Below, piece after piece: positions 18,198-28,184 of a stretch of DNA of 64,000 nt. The notes below the pieces were generated by a model. The model was not told the DNA's origin, did no database searches, and saw nothing but the letters and a program-made list of their open reading frames with translations. The stretch lies in assembly GCF_003205615.1 (NCBI RefSeq), contig NZ_PYBV01000001.1, positions 136,355 to 200,354 of the forward strand, in the 5' to 3' direction. Source of the DNA: Micromonospora arborensis. GTDB lineage: Bacteria > Actinomycetota > Actinomycetes > Mycobacteriales > Micromonosporaceae. Positions within the stretch are counted from its first letter, which is position 1, and each line of letters starts with the position of its first letter. Position numbers and translations under genes: made by a program.

Positions 18198-18236
18198 CCG
18201 GAACGCCCCCGGCGAAACCCGCCGGGGGCGTTCCGG
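18198..18236 (-). terminator. Terminator of the RND pump gene
   Basis: A perfect 16-bp stem (18198-18213 with 18221-18236) with a 7-nt loop, 13 bp after the pump stop codon. It separates the pump transcript from the deacetylase-MFS operon. Confidence 0.85.
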
Positions 18237-18248
18237 TGTCGGTCCGAC

Positions 18249-21200
18249 CTATTCGGTCGGCTCCGACGGCGGCAGTGGCGAGGTACGGCTACGGGGCAAC
18301 CGCAGCACCTCGAACTGGTCCGTGCCCTCGACCAGCGCGCCCGACGGGGCGGGTCGTCCGGACGGCTGTGCGCTCCCGGCCGCCCCCGGGGCAGACGCAC
18401 CGCTGGGCACCGCGACCTGGTTCGGTCCCGTCACCTCGTCGGTCTCCGCCTCGGTCACCGCCGGCTCTCCGGAGCGCCGCCGGCTGCGCCGGCCCCGCAG
18501 CGACTCCTTGGTGTGCTCCACCATCGTGTACAGCGTCGGCACCAGGATCAGCGTGAGCAGCGTGGAGCTGAGCAGACCACCGATCACCACGACCGCCAGC
18601 GGCTGCGAGATGAAGCCGCCCTCACCGGTCAACCCGAGCGCCATCGGCAGCAGCGCGAAGATGGTCGCCACCGCGGTCATCAGGATGGGGCGCAGCCGCC
18701 GCCGTCCACCCTCGACCACCGCATCCCGGACGTCCATGCCCTGCGCCCGGTACTGGTTGATCAGGTCGAGCAACACGATCGCGTTCGTCACCACGATGCC
18801 GACCAGCATCAGCACACCGATCAACGCCGGTACGCCGAGCGGCGTCCCGGTGACCAGCAGCAGGCCGATCGCACCGGTCGAGGCGAACGGAATGGAGATC
18901 AGCAGGATCAGCGCCTGGGTCAGGCTGCGGAACGTGGCCACCATGATCAGGAAGACGATCGCGATCGCCACCAGTACCGCCAGGCCCAGGTCGCCGAAGG
19001 CATCCGCCTGATCCGCGCTGACGCCACCGATCGTGAAGCTCGCGCCCGGCACGTCGAGGGCGTCCAGCCGCTTCTGCAGCTCCTTGCTGGTCGCGCCCAG
19101 GTTCGAGCCGGTCGCCGCGCCGGTCACCGACACGCTGCGCTCACCGTCGATCCGGGTGACCTGCTGCGGGCCCTCGCCCTGGGTGACGTCCGCGATGTCG
19201 TCCAGCTTGACCGGACCCACCGGCAACGCCCGCAGCTCGTCCACCGTCATCGGCGGCTGTGCGCCCAACCGCAGCACCACGTTCTGCTGCTGACCGTCGA
19301 GCGCGACCTGACCCAGCGGCGCTCCCCGGAACGCCTGCGACACGAGCTGCCCCACGGCGGCCTCGGTGAGCCCCGCCCGGCCGGCGGCGACCCGGTCGAC
19401 CGTCACGTCGACCCGCGGCACCCGCGCAGCCAGGCTGGTGGAGACGTCCTCGACGTCCGGAACACCAGCCATCGCGGCTCGGGCTTCCTCGGCGGCACGG
19501 TTCAGCACCTCCGGGTCGCTGGCCTGGACGACCACCTCAAGCTGGCTGGTCGACGCCTCCTGCCCGCCACCGAAGCTGATCTCACCCACGCTGGCACCGA
19601 GCTTGTCGAACTCCTTGCGCAGCACCTCACGCATCTGCTTCGCGTCGGTGTCACCGTCGAGCGCCAACGACCAGCTGGCGACGTTGTTGCCGCCGCCGCC
19701 CGCCCACGGGTTGTCCCCACCACCCGCGGTCACCTGGTACGTCTCGACGCCCTTGGTGCCCGACAGCACCGACTCGACCTGCTTGGCCGCGGCGTCGGTG
19801 GCCGCCAGGCCGCTGCCGGCCGGCAGTTCCTGGCTCATGTTGAGGGTGTCCTGGCCGGAGTCGTCCAGGAAGTTGGTCTCCAGCTTCTGGGACAGGCCGA
19901 AGGTGGCGAACAGCACCAGCAGGCCGAGCCCCACGGTGATCCACCGGGTCGACCGCTTGCGGGTGGCGAACCCGATCACCGGCAGGTAGGCCCGCTGCAG
20001 CGGGCTGCGCAGCTCCTTCTCCTCCGCATCGCGCCGCACCGCCTCGTCGTCCACGGTGCCGCCGCGCGGCTTGAGGAACCAGTACGCCAGCACCGGGATC
20101 ACGGTCAGCGACACCAGCAGCGAGGCGAGCAGGGCCACCGTCACGGTGATCGCGAACGGCGCGAAGAGCTGACCCACGAACCCGCCGACCAGCGCGATCG
20201 GCGCGAACACCGCCACCGTGGTGAGGGTGGACGCGGTCACCGCGCCGGCAACCTCGCGGACGCCGGCGACGATGGCGTGCCGCTTCTCCTCGCCGTACTC
20301 GAGATGTCGTTTGATGTTCTCCAACACCACGATCGAGTCGTCGACCACCCGGCCGACCGCGATGGTCAACGCGCCGAGGGTGAGCAGGTTGAGCGAGTAG
20401 TCGCCGATCCACAGCGCGATCAGCGCCACCAGCACGGAGAGCGGGATGGAGACCGCGGTCACCAGCGTCGAGCGCACCGACAGCAGGAAGACCAGGATGA
20501 CGATGACCGCCATCACCAGGCCCAGCAGGCCCTCGGTGGTCAACGACTCGATCGACTTCTCGACGAACGGCGCCTGGTCGAAGACCACGGTCAGCTCCGC
20601 GCCGGAGGCGTCCTTCAGGTCGGCGAGCCGGTCGCGGATCTCGTGCGAGATCTGCACGGCGTTGCCGTCCGGCGCGGCGGTGACCGCGATGCCGAGGCTG
20701 TCCTTGCCGTTGGTCCGGGTGATCGCGGTGGCCGGAGCGAGCTGCTGCTCGACCGTCGCCACGTCACCGAGCCGGACGGGTGCCGCACCCGGGGCGACCA
20801 CGATGCCGCGCAGGTCCTCCAGGGTGGCGATCGGCGTACCGACCTGCACCGGAAGGGCCAGCCCGCCGTCGGTCACCGCGCCGGCGGGGACCGCCACGCC
20901 GTTCGTCTTCAGTGCCGCGCCGATCGCCGTCGGCTGGATCCGCGCCGCGGCCAGCTTCGCCGGGTCCGGGGTGACCACCACGACGTCGTCGCGGGTGCCG
21001 GTCACCTCGACCGTGCGTACCCCCTCGATGCCCTCCAGCTCCGGCACCACCGTCGCGCTCAGCTTCTCCGCGAGCGCCCGCTCGTCCGCCGTGCCGGCCG
21101 CGGCCAGCACCACCGCCGGCAGGTCGTCGGTGCTTCCCGCGATGACCTGCGGGTCGACATTCTCCGGTAGCTGGGCGTTGATCCGGCTCAGCGCGGTCTG

Positions 21201-21527
21201 CATCTTGTTGACCACGTCGTCCAGGTCGGTACCGAACTCGTACGTCACCTGGACGGTGGCCGCCCCCTCGCGGGACGTGGAGGTGACCTTGTCCAACCCC
21301 GGGATGCCCTGCAGGGCGTTCTCGATCGGTTCGGTCACCTGCGACTCGACGATCTCGGGGCCGGCACCGGGGTAGGCGGCCACGATGAACGCGGCCGGGA
21401 ACTCGAGCGACGGCAGCAGTTGCTGCTTCAGCGACGGCACGGCGAACGCTCCGAACACCGTGGTCACCACCGCGATGAGGGCGATCAGCCCTCGGTTGGC
21501 GAGGCTGAATCTGGCGAGCAGCGACAT
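18249..21527 (-). CDS. RND efflux permease, AcrB/SwrC-like
   Basis: Large proton-driven exporter of 1092 residues. It has a single N-terminal helix, a periplasmic/extracytoplasmic porter loop, a helix block, a second loop and a second helix block: the classic duplicated RND plan. The proton-relay acids are present in VVDDSIVVLEN (D395-D396). The C-terminal tail is Pro/Ser/Ala-rich. It is the hydrophobe/amphiphile type found in Gram-positives as SwrC, not the MmpL type. No membrane-fusion protein gene is next to it. It sits between thrC and thrB. The ATG at 21527 has only a weak ribosome-binding site. Confidence 0.9.
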   Translation of the reverse strand: MSLLARFSLANRGLIALIAVVTTVFGAFAVPSLKQQLLPSLEFPAAFIVAAYPGAGPEIVESQVTEPIENALQGIPGLDKVTSTSREGAATVQVTYEFGTDLDDVVNKMQTALSRINAQLPENVDPQVIAGSTDDLPAVVLAAAGTADERALAEKLSATVVPELEGIEGVRTVEVTGTRDDVVVVTPDPAKLAAARIQPTAIGAALKTNGVAVPAGAVTDGGLALPVQVGTPIATLEDLRGIVVAPGAAPVRLGDVATVEQQLAPATAITRTNGKDSLGIAVTAAPDGNAVQISHEIRDRLADLKDASGAELTVVFDQAPFVEKSIESLTTEGLLGLVMAVIVILVFLLSVRSTLVTAVSIPLSVLVALIALWIGDYSLNLLTLGALTIAVGRVVDDSIVVLENIKRHLEYGEEKRHAIVAGVREVAGAVTASTLTTVAVFAPIALVGGFVGQLFAPFAITVTVALLASLLVSLTVIPVLAYWFLKPRGGTVDDEAVRRDAEEKELRSPLQRAYLPVIGFATRKRSTRWITVGLGLLVLFATFGLSQKLETNFLDDSGQDTLNMSQELPAGSGLAATDAAAKQVESVLSGTKGVETYQVTAGGGDNPWAGGGGNNVASWSLALDGDTDAKQMREVLRKEFDKLGASVGEISFGGGQEASTSQLEVVVQASDPEVLNRAAEEARAAMAGVPDVEDVSTSLAARVPRVDVTVDRVAAGRAGLTEAAVGQLVSQAFRGAPLGQVALDGQQQNVVLRLGAQPPMTVDELRALPVGPVKLDDIADVTQGEGPQQVTRIDGERSVSVTGAATGSNLGATSKELQKRLDALDVPGASFTIGGVSADQADAFGDLGLAVLVAIAIVFLIMVATFRSLTQALILLISIPFASTGAIGLLLVTGTPLGVPALIGVLMLVGIVVTNAIVLLDLINQYRAQGMDVRDAVVEGGRRRLRPILMTAVATIFALLPMALGLTGEGGFISQPLAVVVIGGLLSSTLLTLILVPTLYTMVEHTKESLRGRRSRRRSGEPAVTEAETDEVTGPNQVAVPSGASAPGAAGSAQPSGRPAPSGALVEGTDQFEVLRLPRSRTSPLPPSEPTE

Positions 21528-21663
21528 CGGCCTGGTTCACTCCTGAACGAGAATGCGGGCGGGGATACCCGAAAGTGTGCCGGACTCGGTCACCGGAACC
21601 CCCGCCGCCCCCAGGCCGTCCCACCGACCGCGTGCCCACCACCGGTCACCACCGGTCACCACC

Positions 21664-21681
21664 GTGTGCCGGGCGGCACAC
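21664..21681 (-). terminator. Small hairpin after thrC
   Basis: A 7-bp stem GTGTGCC/GGCACAC (21664-21670 with 21675-21681) lies some 30 bp after the thrC stop and may end that transcript. Just beyond it (about 21630-21662) is a short tandem of CCACCGGTCA. The rest of the gap shows nothing. Confidence 0.4.
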
Positions 21682-21713
21682 AGCCCGGCCCGCACGAGCG
21701 GGCGATGACGCGC

Positions 21714-22763
21714 TCAGGCCAGGTCGAGGGCGCGGGCGGCGGCCATCGGGTCGTTCGCGATGGTCAACGGCGCCGGCGCGGTGGAGATCGCCCATTCCGG
21801 GTCCTTCAGCCCGTGACCGGTCACCGTGCACACCACCGTCGAACCGGGCGGCACCGCACCCGCCGCGGCCTGCTGAAGCAGACCGGCGACGCTGGCCGCG
21901 CTGCCCAACTCGACGAAGACCCCCACCTCGCGGGCGAGCAGCCGGTACGCGGACAGGATCTCCCGGTCGGTCACCGCGGCGATCAGCCCACCCGAGGCGT
22001 CCCGAGCGTCCAGCGCCCTGGTCCAGCTCGCCGGGTTGCCGATCCGGATCGCGGTGGCGATGGTCGACGGTTCCGGCACCACCTGCCCGGTCACGATCGG
22101 TGCCGCCCCGGCAGCCTGGAAGCCGTACATCTTCGGGGCCCGGGTCGTGGTGCCGGCGGCCTGCTCCTCCGCGTACCCCATCCAGTAGGCGGAGATGTTG
22201 CCGGCGTTGCCGACCGGCAGGCAGTGGATGTCGGGCGCGTCCCCGAGCGCCTCGACGATCTCGAAGGCGGCGGTCTTCTGGCCGTGCAGCCGGTCGATGT
22301 TGACCGAGTTGACCAATGCGACCGGGTGGTCCTGAGCCAGCTTCGCGGCGAGCGCCAGACAGTCGTCGAAGTTGCCGTTCACCTGGAGCAGCTTCGCGCC
22401 GTGCACCAGCGCCTGGGCCAGCTTGCCCAACGCGATCTTGCCTTGCGGCACCAGCACCGCGCAGGTCAACCCGGCCCGAGCCGCGTACGCCGCGGCGGAG
22501 GCGCTGGTGTTGCCGGTGGAGGCGCAGATGATGGCCTTGTTGCCGGCCTCGACCGCCTTGGACACCGCGAGGGTCATCCCCCGGTCCTTGAACGAGCCGG
22601 TCGGGTTGGCGCCCTCCACCTTGAGGTGCACGTCGCACCCGATCCGGGCGGACAGCACCGGCGCGGGCAACAGCGGAGTGTTCCCCTCGTGCAGCGTGAT
22701 GACCGGCGTGGCCGCGGTGACCGGCAGCCGATCCCGGTACGCCTCGATCAGACCCCGCCACAT
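21714..22763 (-). CDS. thrC: Threonine synthase
   Basis: PLP enzyme converting O-phosphohomoserine to threonine. The 349-residue product contains [11 protein letters not shown], in which K59 forms the Schiff base with PLP, and [10 protein letters not shown] for the phosphate-binding turn. This is the short form without the N-terminal extension of plant/yeast enzymes. The ATG at 22763 has GAGGAG seven to eight bases upstream. It lies 138 bp downstream of hom on the same strand. Confidence 0.95.
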   Translation of the reverse strand: MWRGLIEAYRDRLPVTAATPVITLHEGNTPLLPAPVLSARIGCDVHLKVEGANPTGSFKDRGMTLAVSKAVEAGNKAIICASTGNTSASAAAYAARAGLTCAVLVPQGKIALGKLAQALVHGAKLLQVNGNFDDCLALAAKLAQDHPVALVNSVNIDRLHGQKTAAFEIVEALGDAPDIHCLPVGNAGNISAYWMGYAEEQAAGTTTRAPKMYGFQAAGAAPIVTGQVVPEPSTIATAIRIGNPASWTRALDARDASGGLIAAVTDREILSAYRLLAREVGVFVELGSAASVAGLLQQAAAGAVPPGSTVVCTVTGHGLKDPEWAISTAPAPLTIANDPMAAARALDLA

Positions 22764-22901
22764 GTCGTTCTCCTCGCCTCTACCGCCGCGCCGACCCGAG
22801 CATCAGACCACCTTGGACCAGCCTGCGGCAGCGGTCGATGGCACACCCCGGTTTACCCACCTGGCGGGACGCGCGAGCCGTCCCACCGATGGTTCAACGA
22901 C

Positions 22902-24224
22902 TCAGACGCCGCCCTCGACCCGCAGCACACTGGTCACCGATCGGACAATGTCCAGACCGCGCAACTCGCCAACGGTCGCGGCGAGCGCGGCGTCCGGTGC
23001 CACATGGGTGACGATGACCAGCTCGGCGTCGCCGTCGCGACCGGGCGACCCACTCGCCGAGCCCTGCCGCACGGTCGCGATCGAGACGTCGTGCCGGGCG
23101 AACACACTCGCCACCGAGGCCAGCACACCCGGGCGGTCGGCCACGTCGAGGCTGACGTGGTAGCGGGTCAACGCCTCACCCATCGGCCGGACCGACAGGT
23201 CCGCGTACGCGCTCTCGCTGGCCGCACGAACCCCGGCGAGCCGGTTGCGCGACACCGCGACCACGTCACCGAGCACGGCGCTGGCGGTCGGCGCACCCCC
23301 GGCGCCCCGACCGTAGAACATCAGCTGCCCGGCCGCGTCCGCCTCCACGAAGACCGCGTTGAACGCGTCGCCGACGCTGGCCAGTGGATGGCTGCGCGGG
23401 ATCATCGCCGGGTGCACCCGGACGCTGACCGTCTCCCGGCCGCTTGCGTCGACGCCCCGGGCCGCGATGCAGAGCAGCTTGATGGTGCAGCCCATCGCCT
23501 GGGCGCTGGCCACGTCCGCGGCGGTCACCTCGGTGATGCCCTCGCGGTGCACGTCGGCGGCGCCGACCCGGGTGTGGAACGCCAGCGAGGCGAGGATCGC
23601 CGCCTTCGCCGCCGCGTCGAAGCCCTCCACGTCGGCGGTCGGGTCGGCCTCCGCGTAACCCAGAGCGGTGGCCTCGTCGAGGGCCTCGGCGAAACCGGCG
23701 CCGGTCGCGTCCATCGCGGAGAGGATGAAGTTGGTGGTGCCGTTGACGATGCCGGTGACCCGGTTGATCCGGTCCCCGTGCAGCGACTCGCGCAGCGGGC
23801 GCAGCAGCGGGATGGCCCCGGCCACGGACGCCTCGTAGTAGAGGTCGCTGCCGCCCTCGGCCGCCGCCTCGTGCAGGGCCACGCCATCCTCGGCGAGCAG
23901 CGCCTTGTTCGCGGTGACCACGCTCTTGCCGGCACGCAACGCCTCGACCAGCCAGCCGCGGGCCGGCTCGATGCCACCGACCACCTCGATCACGACGTCC
24001 ACGTCGTCCCGCTTGATCAGGCCGAGGGCGTCGGTGGTGAACAGGGCCTCGTCGACCGGCAGATCACCCCGATCGCGGCCGAGCCGACGGACGGCGATGC
24101 CGGCGATCTCCAGTGGAGCGCCGATCCGCGCGGCCAGGTCGGCCGACTGCTCGTGCAGCAGTCGAACCACCTCCTGGCCGACCGTGCCACAGCCGAGCAG
24201 CGCCAAGCGCACAGGTGACGTCAT
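22902..24224 (-). CDS. hom: Homoserine dehydrogenase with ACT domain
   Basis: Reduces aspartate semialdehyde to homoserine with NAD(P)H. The 440-residue product has the nucleotide-binding GCGTVG at 11-16, the catalytic domain with VNGTTNFIL and ALGYAEADPTADVEG, and a C-terminal ACT domain (ADRPGVLASVASVFARHD) expected to give threonine feedback inhibition. It is monofunctional, without an aspartokinase domain. The ATG overlaps the lysA stop by four bases (ATGA), so lysA-hom are translationally coupled. Confidence 0.95.
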   Translation of the reverse strand: MTSPVRLALLGCGTVGQEVVRLLHEQSADLAARIGAPLEIAGIAVRRLGRDRGDLPVDEALFTTDALGLIKRDDVDVVIEVVGGIEPARGWLVEALRAGKSVVTANKALLAEDGVALHEAAAEGGSDLYYEASVAGAIPLLRPLRESLHGDRINRVTGIVNGTTNFILSAMDATGAGFAEALDEATALGYAEADPTADVEGFDAAAKAAILASLAFHTRVGAADVHREGITEVTAADVASAQAMGCTIKLLCIAARGVDASGRETVSVRVHPAMIPRSHPLASVGDAFNAVFVEADAAGQLMFYGRGAGGAPTASAVLGDVVAVSRNRLAGVRAASESAYADLSVRPMGEALTRYHVSLDVADRPGVLASVASVFARHDVSIATVRQGSASGSPGRDGDAELVIVTHVAPDAALAATVGELRGLDIVRSVTSVLRVEGGV

Positions 24225-25606
24225 CCCACATCCAATGCCAGCAGGTCGTCTTCGGTCTCCCGCCGGACGATCAGACGAGCCTGGCCGTCGCGTACCGCGA
24301 TCACCGGTGGCCGGGGCACATGGTTGTAGTTGCTGGCCATGCTCCGGCAGTACGCACCGGTGCCGGGCACGGCAACAAGATCTCCGGGCTGCACGTCGGC
24401 GGGCAGGAATTCATCCTTCACCACGATGTCCCCGGACTCACAGTGCTTTCCCACCACGCGGGCGAGCATCGGCTGCGCGCCGGAGGCCCGGGAGGCCAGC
24501 GTCGCCGAGTAGGACGCGTCGTAGAGGGCGGTGCGGATGTTGTCACTCATCCCGCCGTCGACACTGACGTACGTCCGGATGCCGTCGAGGTCCTTGACCG
24601 TGCCGACCTCGTAGAGGGTGAACACGGCCGGGCCGACGATGGCCCGCCCCGGCTCGATCGAGAGGTGCGGCACGGCCAGGTTCTCCGCCGCGCACTCCGA
24701 GTCGACGATCTTGCGCAGTCGCTTGGCCAGGTCCTGCGGTGTGGCCGGGTCGTCCTGGGTGGTGTACGCGATGCCGAAGCCGCCGCCCAGGTCCAGCTCG
24801 GGCAACTCCACCCCGCGCGCGTCGCGGATCTGCGCCTGCAGGGCGAGCACCCGACGGGCCGAGACCTCGAAGCCGCTGGCGTCGAAGATCTGCGAGCCGA
24901 TGTGCGAGTGCAGACCACGCAGCTCCAGCACACCCTCGTCGAGGATCTTGAACGCGGCGTTCGCGGCAGCGCCGCCGGCCAGCGAGAAGCCGAACTTCTG
25001 GTCCTCGTGGGCGGTGGCGATGAACTCGTGGGTGTGCGCCTCGACGCCGACCGTCACCCGGACCAGCACCCGGGGCCGGACCCCCCGCTCACGGGCCAGC
25101 GCGGTGAGCCGGTCGATCTCGGTGAACGAGTCGACGATGATCCGGCCCACCCCGGCGTCCAGCGCGCGACCCAGCTCGGCGACCGACTTGTTGTTGCCGT
25201 GGAAGCCGATCCGCTCCGGCGGCATTCCGGCCGAGAGCGCGGTGGCCAGCTCACCTCCGGTGCAGACGTCCAGGTGCAGCCCCTCCTCGGCGATCATCCG
25301 GACCACCGCCCGGCAGAGGAACGCCTTGCCGGCGTAGTAGACGTCCTCGGTCGGGAAGGCCGCCCGGAAGTCGCGGCAGCGCGAGCGCAGGTCGGCCTCG
25401 TCGAGGACGTACACCGGGGTGCCGAACTCGGTCGCGATGTCGCGGACGCTCAGGCCCGCGACGGCGAGCGCGCCGTCCGCGCCGCGTGTCACCGACCGCG
25501 GCCACAGCGTCGGCAGCAGGGCGTTGACGTCCTCCGGGGTACGCAGCCAGGCTGGCCCCCGGTTGTTGATGTCCGCGTGCAGCGCACCGGCCTCATGAGC
25601 CCGCAT
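24221..25606 (-). CDS. lysA: Diaminopimelate decarboxylase
   Basis: PLP-dependent last step of lysine synthesis, converting meso-diaminopimelate to lysine. The 461-residue fold-type III enzyme has YYAGKAF with PLP-lysine K94, the conserved HIGSQI, EPGR, and CESGD near the C-terminus, where the catalytic Cys of the partner subunit lies. It starts four bases after the argS stop, with a GAGG site within the argS end, and it overlaps hom. The argS-lysA-hom order is a classic actinobacterial operon. Confidence 0.95.
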   Translation of the reverse strand: MRAHEAGALHADINNRGPAWLRTPEDVNALLPTLWPRSVTRGADGALAVAGLSVRDIATEFGTPVYVLDEADLRSRCRDFRAAFPTEDVYYAGKAFLCRAVVRMIAEEGLHLDVCTGGELATALSAGMPPERIGFHGNNKSVAELGRALDAGVGRIIVDSFTEIDRLTALARERGVRPRVLVRVTVGVEAHTHEFIATAHEDQKFGFSLAGGAAANAAFKILDEGVLELRGLHSHIGSQIFDASGFEVSARRVLALQAQIRDARGVELPELDLGGGFGIAYTTQDDPATPQDLAKRLRKIVDSECAAENLAVPHLSIEPGRAIVGPAVFTLYEVGTVKDLDGIRTYVSVDGGMSDNIRTALYDASYSATLASRASGAQPMLARVVGKHCESGDIVVKDEFLPADVQPGDLVAVPGTGAYCRSMASNYNHVPRPPVIAVRDGQARLIVRRETEDDLLALDVG

Positions 25607-25610
25607 GTCG

Positions 25611-27278
25611 TCACATCCTCTCGGGGGCGGAGACGCCGAGCAGGCGCAGGCCGTTGGCGATCACCGTGCGGGTGGCGTTGTTCAGCCAGAGCCGGGCGCG
25701 GTGCAGGTCGGTGACCTCCTCGTCACCCAACGGCAGCACGCGGCAGTTGTCGTAGAACCGGTGGTAGGAGGCCGCGACGCTCTCCTCCAGGTAGCGGGCC
25801 ACCCGGTGCGGCTCCCGCAACTCGGCGGCGGTCGCCACCACCGCCGGGAACTCGGCGAGCGCCTTGAGCAGCTCGTTCTCCTTCTCGTGGTCGAGCAGCT
25901 CCGGGCGGAACGCGTCGGCGCCACCCGGGACCAGCCCCACCTCGGCGGCGTTGCGGGCGACACCCGCCGTCCGTGCCGCGACGTACTGCACGTAGTAGAC
26001 GGGGTTGTCGCGGGTGGCCCGGGTCCACAGCTCGATGTCGATGTCGATCGGGGAGTCGCTGGAGTAGCGGGCCAGGGCGTACCGGGAGGCGTCCACGCCG
26101 ATCGCCTCGACCAGGTCCTCCAGAGTGATCACGGTGCCGGCCCGCTTGCTCATCCGCATCGGGGCGCCGTCGCGCAGCAGGTTGACCAGCTGCCCGATGA
26201 GGATCTCCAGGTTGCGCTCCGGGTCGTCACCGAAGCAGGCGGCCATCGCCTTCATCCGGCCGATGTAGCCGTGGTGGTCGGCGCCCAGCATGATCACGAC
26301 CCGCTCGAAGCCGCGCTCCCGCTTGTCCAGGTAGTAGGCGCAGTCCGCGGCGAAGTACGTCCACTCGCCGTTGGACTTGCGCAGCACCCGGTCCTTGTCG
26401 TCGCCGAAGTCGGTGGTGCGCAGCCAGGTGGCGCCCTCGGACTCGTAGAGGTGGCCCTGCTCGCGCAGCCGGTTCAACGCCAGGTCCAACTCGCCCCGGT
26501 CGTGCAGGTCCTTCTCGTTGAAGTAGGTGTCGAACTCCACCCCGAAGTCACGCAGCGAGGAGCGGATCTCGTCGAACATCAGCGCGACGCCCTCGACCCG
26601 GAAGACCTCCTGGGCGGCGGCGTCGTCGAGCGAGCGCACCTCCGGCCGGCGGGACTGCACCTCGGCGGCGATCTCGGCGATGTACGCCCCGCCGTAGCCG
26701 TCCTCCGGCGCCGGCTCACCCTTGGCGGCGGCGAGCAGCGACCGGGCGAACCTGTCGATCTGCGAACCGGCGTCGTTGAAGTAGTACTCCGTGCCGACCT
26801 CGGCGCCGGTGGCCCGCAGCAGCCGGCTCAGCGCGTCGCCGACGGCCGCCCAGCGAACCCCGCCGATGTGTACGGGGCCGGTCGGGTTGGCCGAGACGAA
26901 CTCCAGGTTGATCTTCTCGCCGGCGAGCCGGTCGCTGCGGCCGTACTCCGCGCCGGCCTCGACGATCACCCGGGCGAGCTGGCCGGCGGCCGCCGCGTCG
27001 AGCCGGATGTTCAGAAAGCCCGGCCCGGCGATTTCCACCGATTTGATGCCGGGTGCCCGGCCCAGCTCGTCGGACAGGGCGGCGGCCAACTCCCGGGGCG
27101 GCACGCCCACCTTCTTGCTCAACTGCAGGGCGAGCGTCGAGGCGTAGTCGCCGTGCTCGGGGTTGCGCGGTCGCTCCACCACCGTGTGCTCCGGCAGGGC
27201 GGCGCGGTCCAGGCCGCGCTCGGTGAAGACGGCGTGGGCGGCGGCAAGGACGACCGAGGCGAGTTCTGCAGGAGTCAC
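25611..27278 (-). CDS. argS: Arginyl-tRNA synthetase
   Basis: Charges tRNA-Arg with arginine. The 555-residue class I synthetase has the N-terminal ArgS additional domain, [12 protein letters not shown] (HIGH motif in the HIGG form usual for high-GC actinobacteria), PMRMSKRAG as the KMSKS region, and an all-helical DALR anticodon-binding domain. It starts at GTG 27278. It is the first gene of argS-lysA-hom. A tRNA-Arg(CCG) gene lies about 2.9 kb away in this window. Confidence 0.95.
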   Translation of the reverse strand: MTPAELASVVLAAAHAVFTERGLDRAALPEHTVVERPRNPEHGDYASTLALQLSKKVGVPPRELAAALSDELGRAPGIKSVEIAGPGFLNIRLDAAAAGQLARVIVEAGAEYGRSDRLAGEKINLEFVSANPTGPVHIGGVRWAAVGDALSRLLRATGAEVGTEYYFNDAGSQIDRFARSLLAAAKGEPAPEDGYGGAYIAEIAAEVQSRRPEVRSLDDAAAQEVFRVEGVALMFDEIRSSLRDFGVEFDTYFNEKDLHDRGELDLALNRLREQGHLYESEGATWLRTTDFGDDKDRVLRKSNGEWTYFAADCAYYLDKRERGFERVVIMLGADHHGYIGRMKAMAACFGDDPERNLEILIGQLVNLLRDGAPMRMSKRAGTVITLEDLVEAIGVDASRYALARYSSDSPIDIDIELWTRATRDNPVYYVQYVAARTAGVARNAAEVGLVPGGADAFRPELLDHEKENELLKALAEFPAVVATAAELREPHRVARYLEESVAASYHRFYDNCRVLPLGDEEVTDLHRARLWLNNATRTVIANGLRLLGVSAPERM

Positions 27279-27375
27279 CCAGCCATGTTATCGGGGGTAG
27301 ACTCGGGCACTCGGCGGCTACCCTGCGCGTCATCCGGCCCGCCACTCCCCTGACCGACCGACTTGACGAGGCACG

Positions 27376-28176
27376 ATGAGCATCAGCACCCCCGGTGGCC
27401 CTGAGCGCCGCCCGACCGTGGTCAGCACCGGCAAGAAGCCGGCCGCGGGCCGGCCGGCGTCCGGCGCCAAGGCCGGCACCGGCAAGCCGGCAGCCACGCC
27501 ACGGGCAGGCGGCAAGGGCCCCCGCAAGCCGGTCACCCCGGTCAAGGTGAGCCAGGGCCGGGCCTGGGGCCCGATCGCGCTCTTCGTCGCGGTGGGCGTG
27601 CTCGCTGCCGGCATCATCGGGTACGGCGCGTGGGCGTCGTTCCAGGGGGCGAAGCCGTGGGACAAGCGGGCCAACGCCATCGACGGCATCTCCAACATCC
27701 GCAAGTCCGACCCGGACAGCCTGAAGTACGAGTCGCACAAGTCGGGCCCGCTGACCTGGAACTACTCGCCGCCGGTGGGTGGGGTGCACAACGCCGCCTG
27801 GCAGAACTGCATGGGTGACGTCTACGACGCCCCGATCGCCAACGAGCACGCGGTGCACAGCCTGGAGCACGGCGCGGTCTGGATCACCTACCGCCCGGAC
27901 CTGCCGAAGGACCAGGTCGACAAGCTCGCCGGCAAGGTGCGCGGTGTCGAGAAGATGCTGATGAGCCCGTACGAGGGTCTGGACAAGCCGATCTCGCTGC
28001 AGGCGTGGGGCTACCAGCTCAAGCTCGACAACGCCGACGACTCGCGGATCGACGAATTCATCAAGGACCTGCGGGTGAACGCCTCCGTCGAGGGCCCGAC
28101 GGCGCTCTGCAACACGGGTATCACCGCCACCGGCACCACGCCGCGTGAGCTCCAGCAGCAGCCACCCACTCAGTAA
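27376..28176 (+). CDS. DUF3105 membrane-anchored protein
   Basis: Function unknown. The 266-residue product has a basic, Gly/Pro/Lys-rich cytoplasmic tail (about 1-60), one membrane helix (about 64-87), and an extracytoplasmic DUF3105 domain with conserved PPVGGVHN, ANEHAVHSLEHGAVWITYRP and several His residues that could bind metal. It is followed after eight bases by a DUF305 gene; the two families commonly occur together, suggesting a joint role at the cell surface, perhaps in copper or redox handling (inference). The ATG is preceded by GAGG. Confidence 0.88.
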   Translation: MSISTPGGPERRPTVVSTGKKPAAGRPASGAKAGTGKPAATPRAGGKGPRKPVTPVKVSQGRAWGPIALFVAVGVLAAGIIGYGAWASFQGAKPWDKRANAIDGISNIRKSDPDSLKYESHKSGPLTWNYSPPVGGVHNAAWQNCMGDVYDAPIANEHAVHSLEHGAVWITYRPDLPKDQVDKLAGKVRGVEKMLMSPYEGLDKPISLQAWGYQLKLDNADDSRIDEFIKDLRVNASVEGPTALCNTGITATGTTPRELQQQPPTQ

Positions 28177-28184
28177 GGACCGCG

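Noticed and set aside
17775..21170. A 1131-codon open frame on the plus strand
   Set aside because: It runs antisense to the RND pump and deacetylase, has His/Arg/Gln-rich composition typical of a complementary-strand reading of high-GC genes, and no family motifs.
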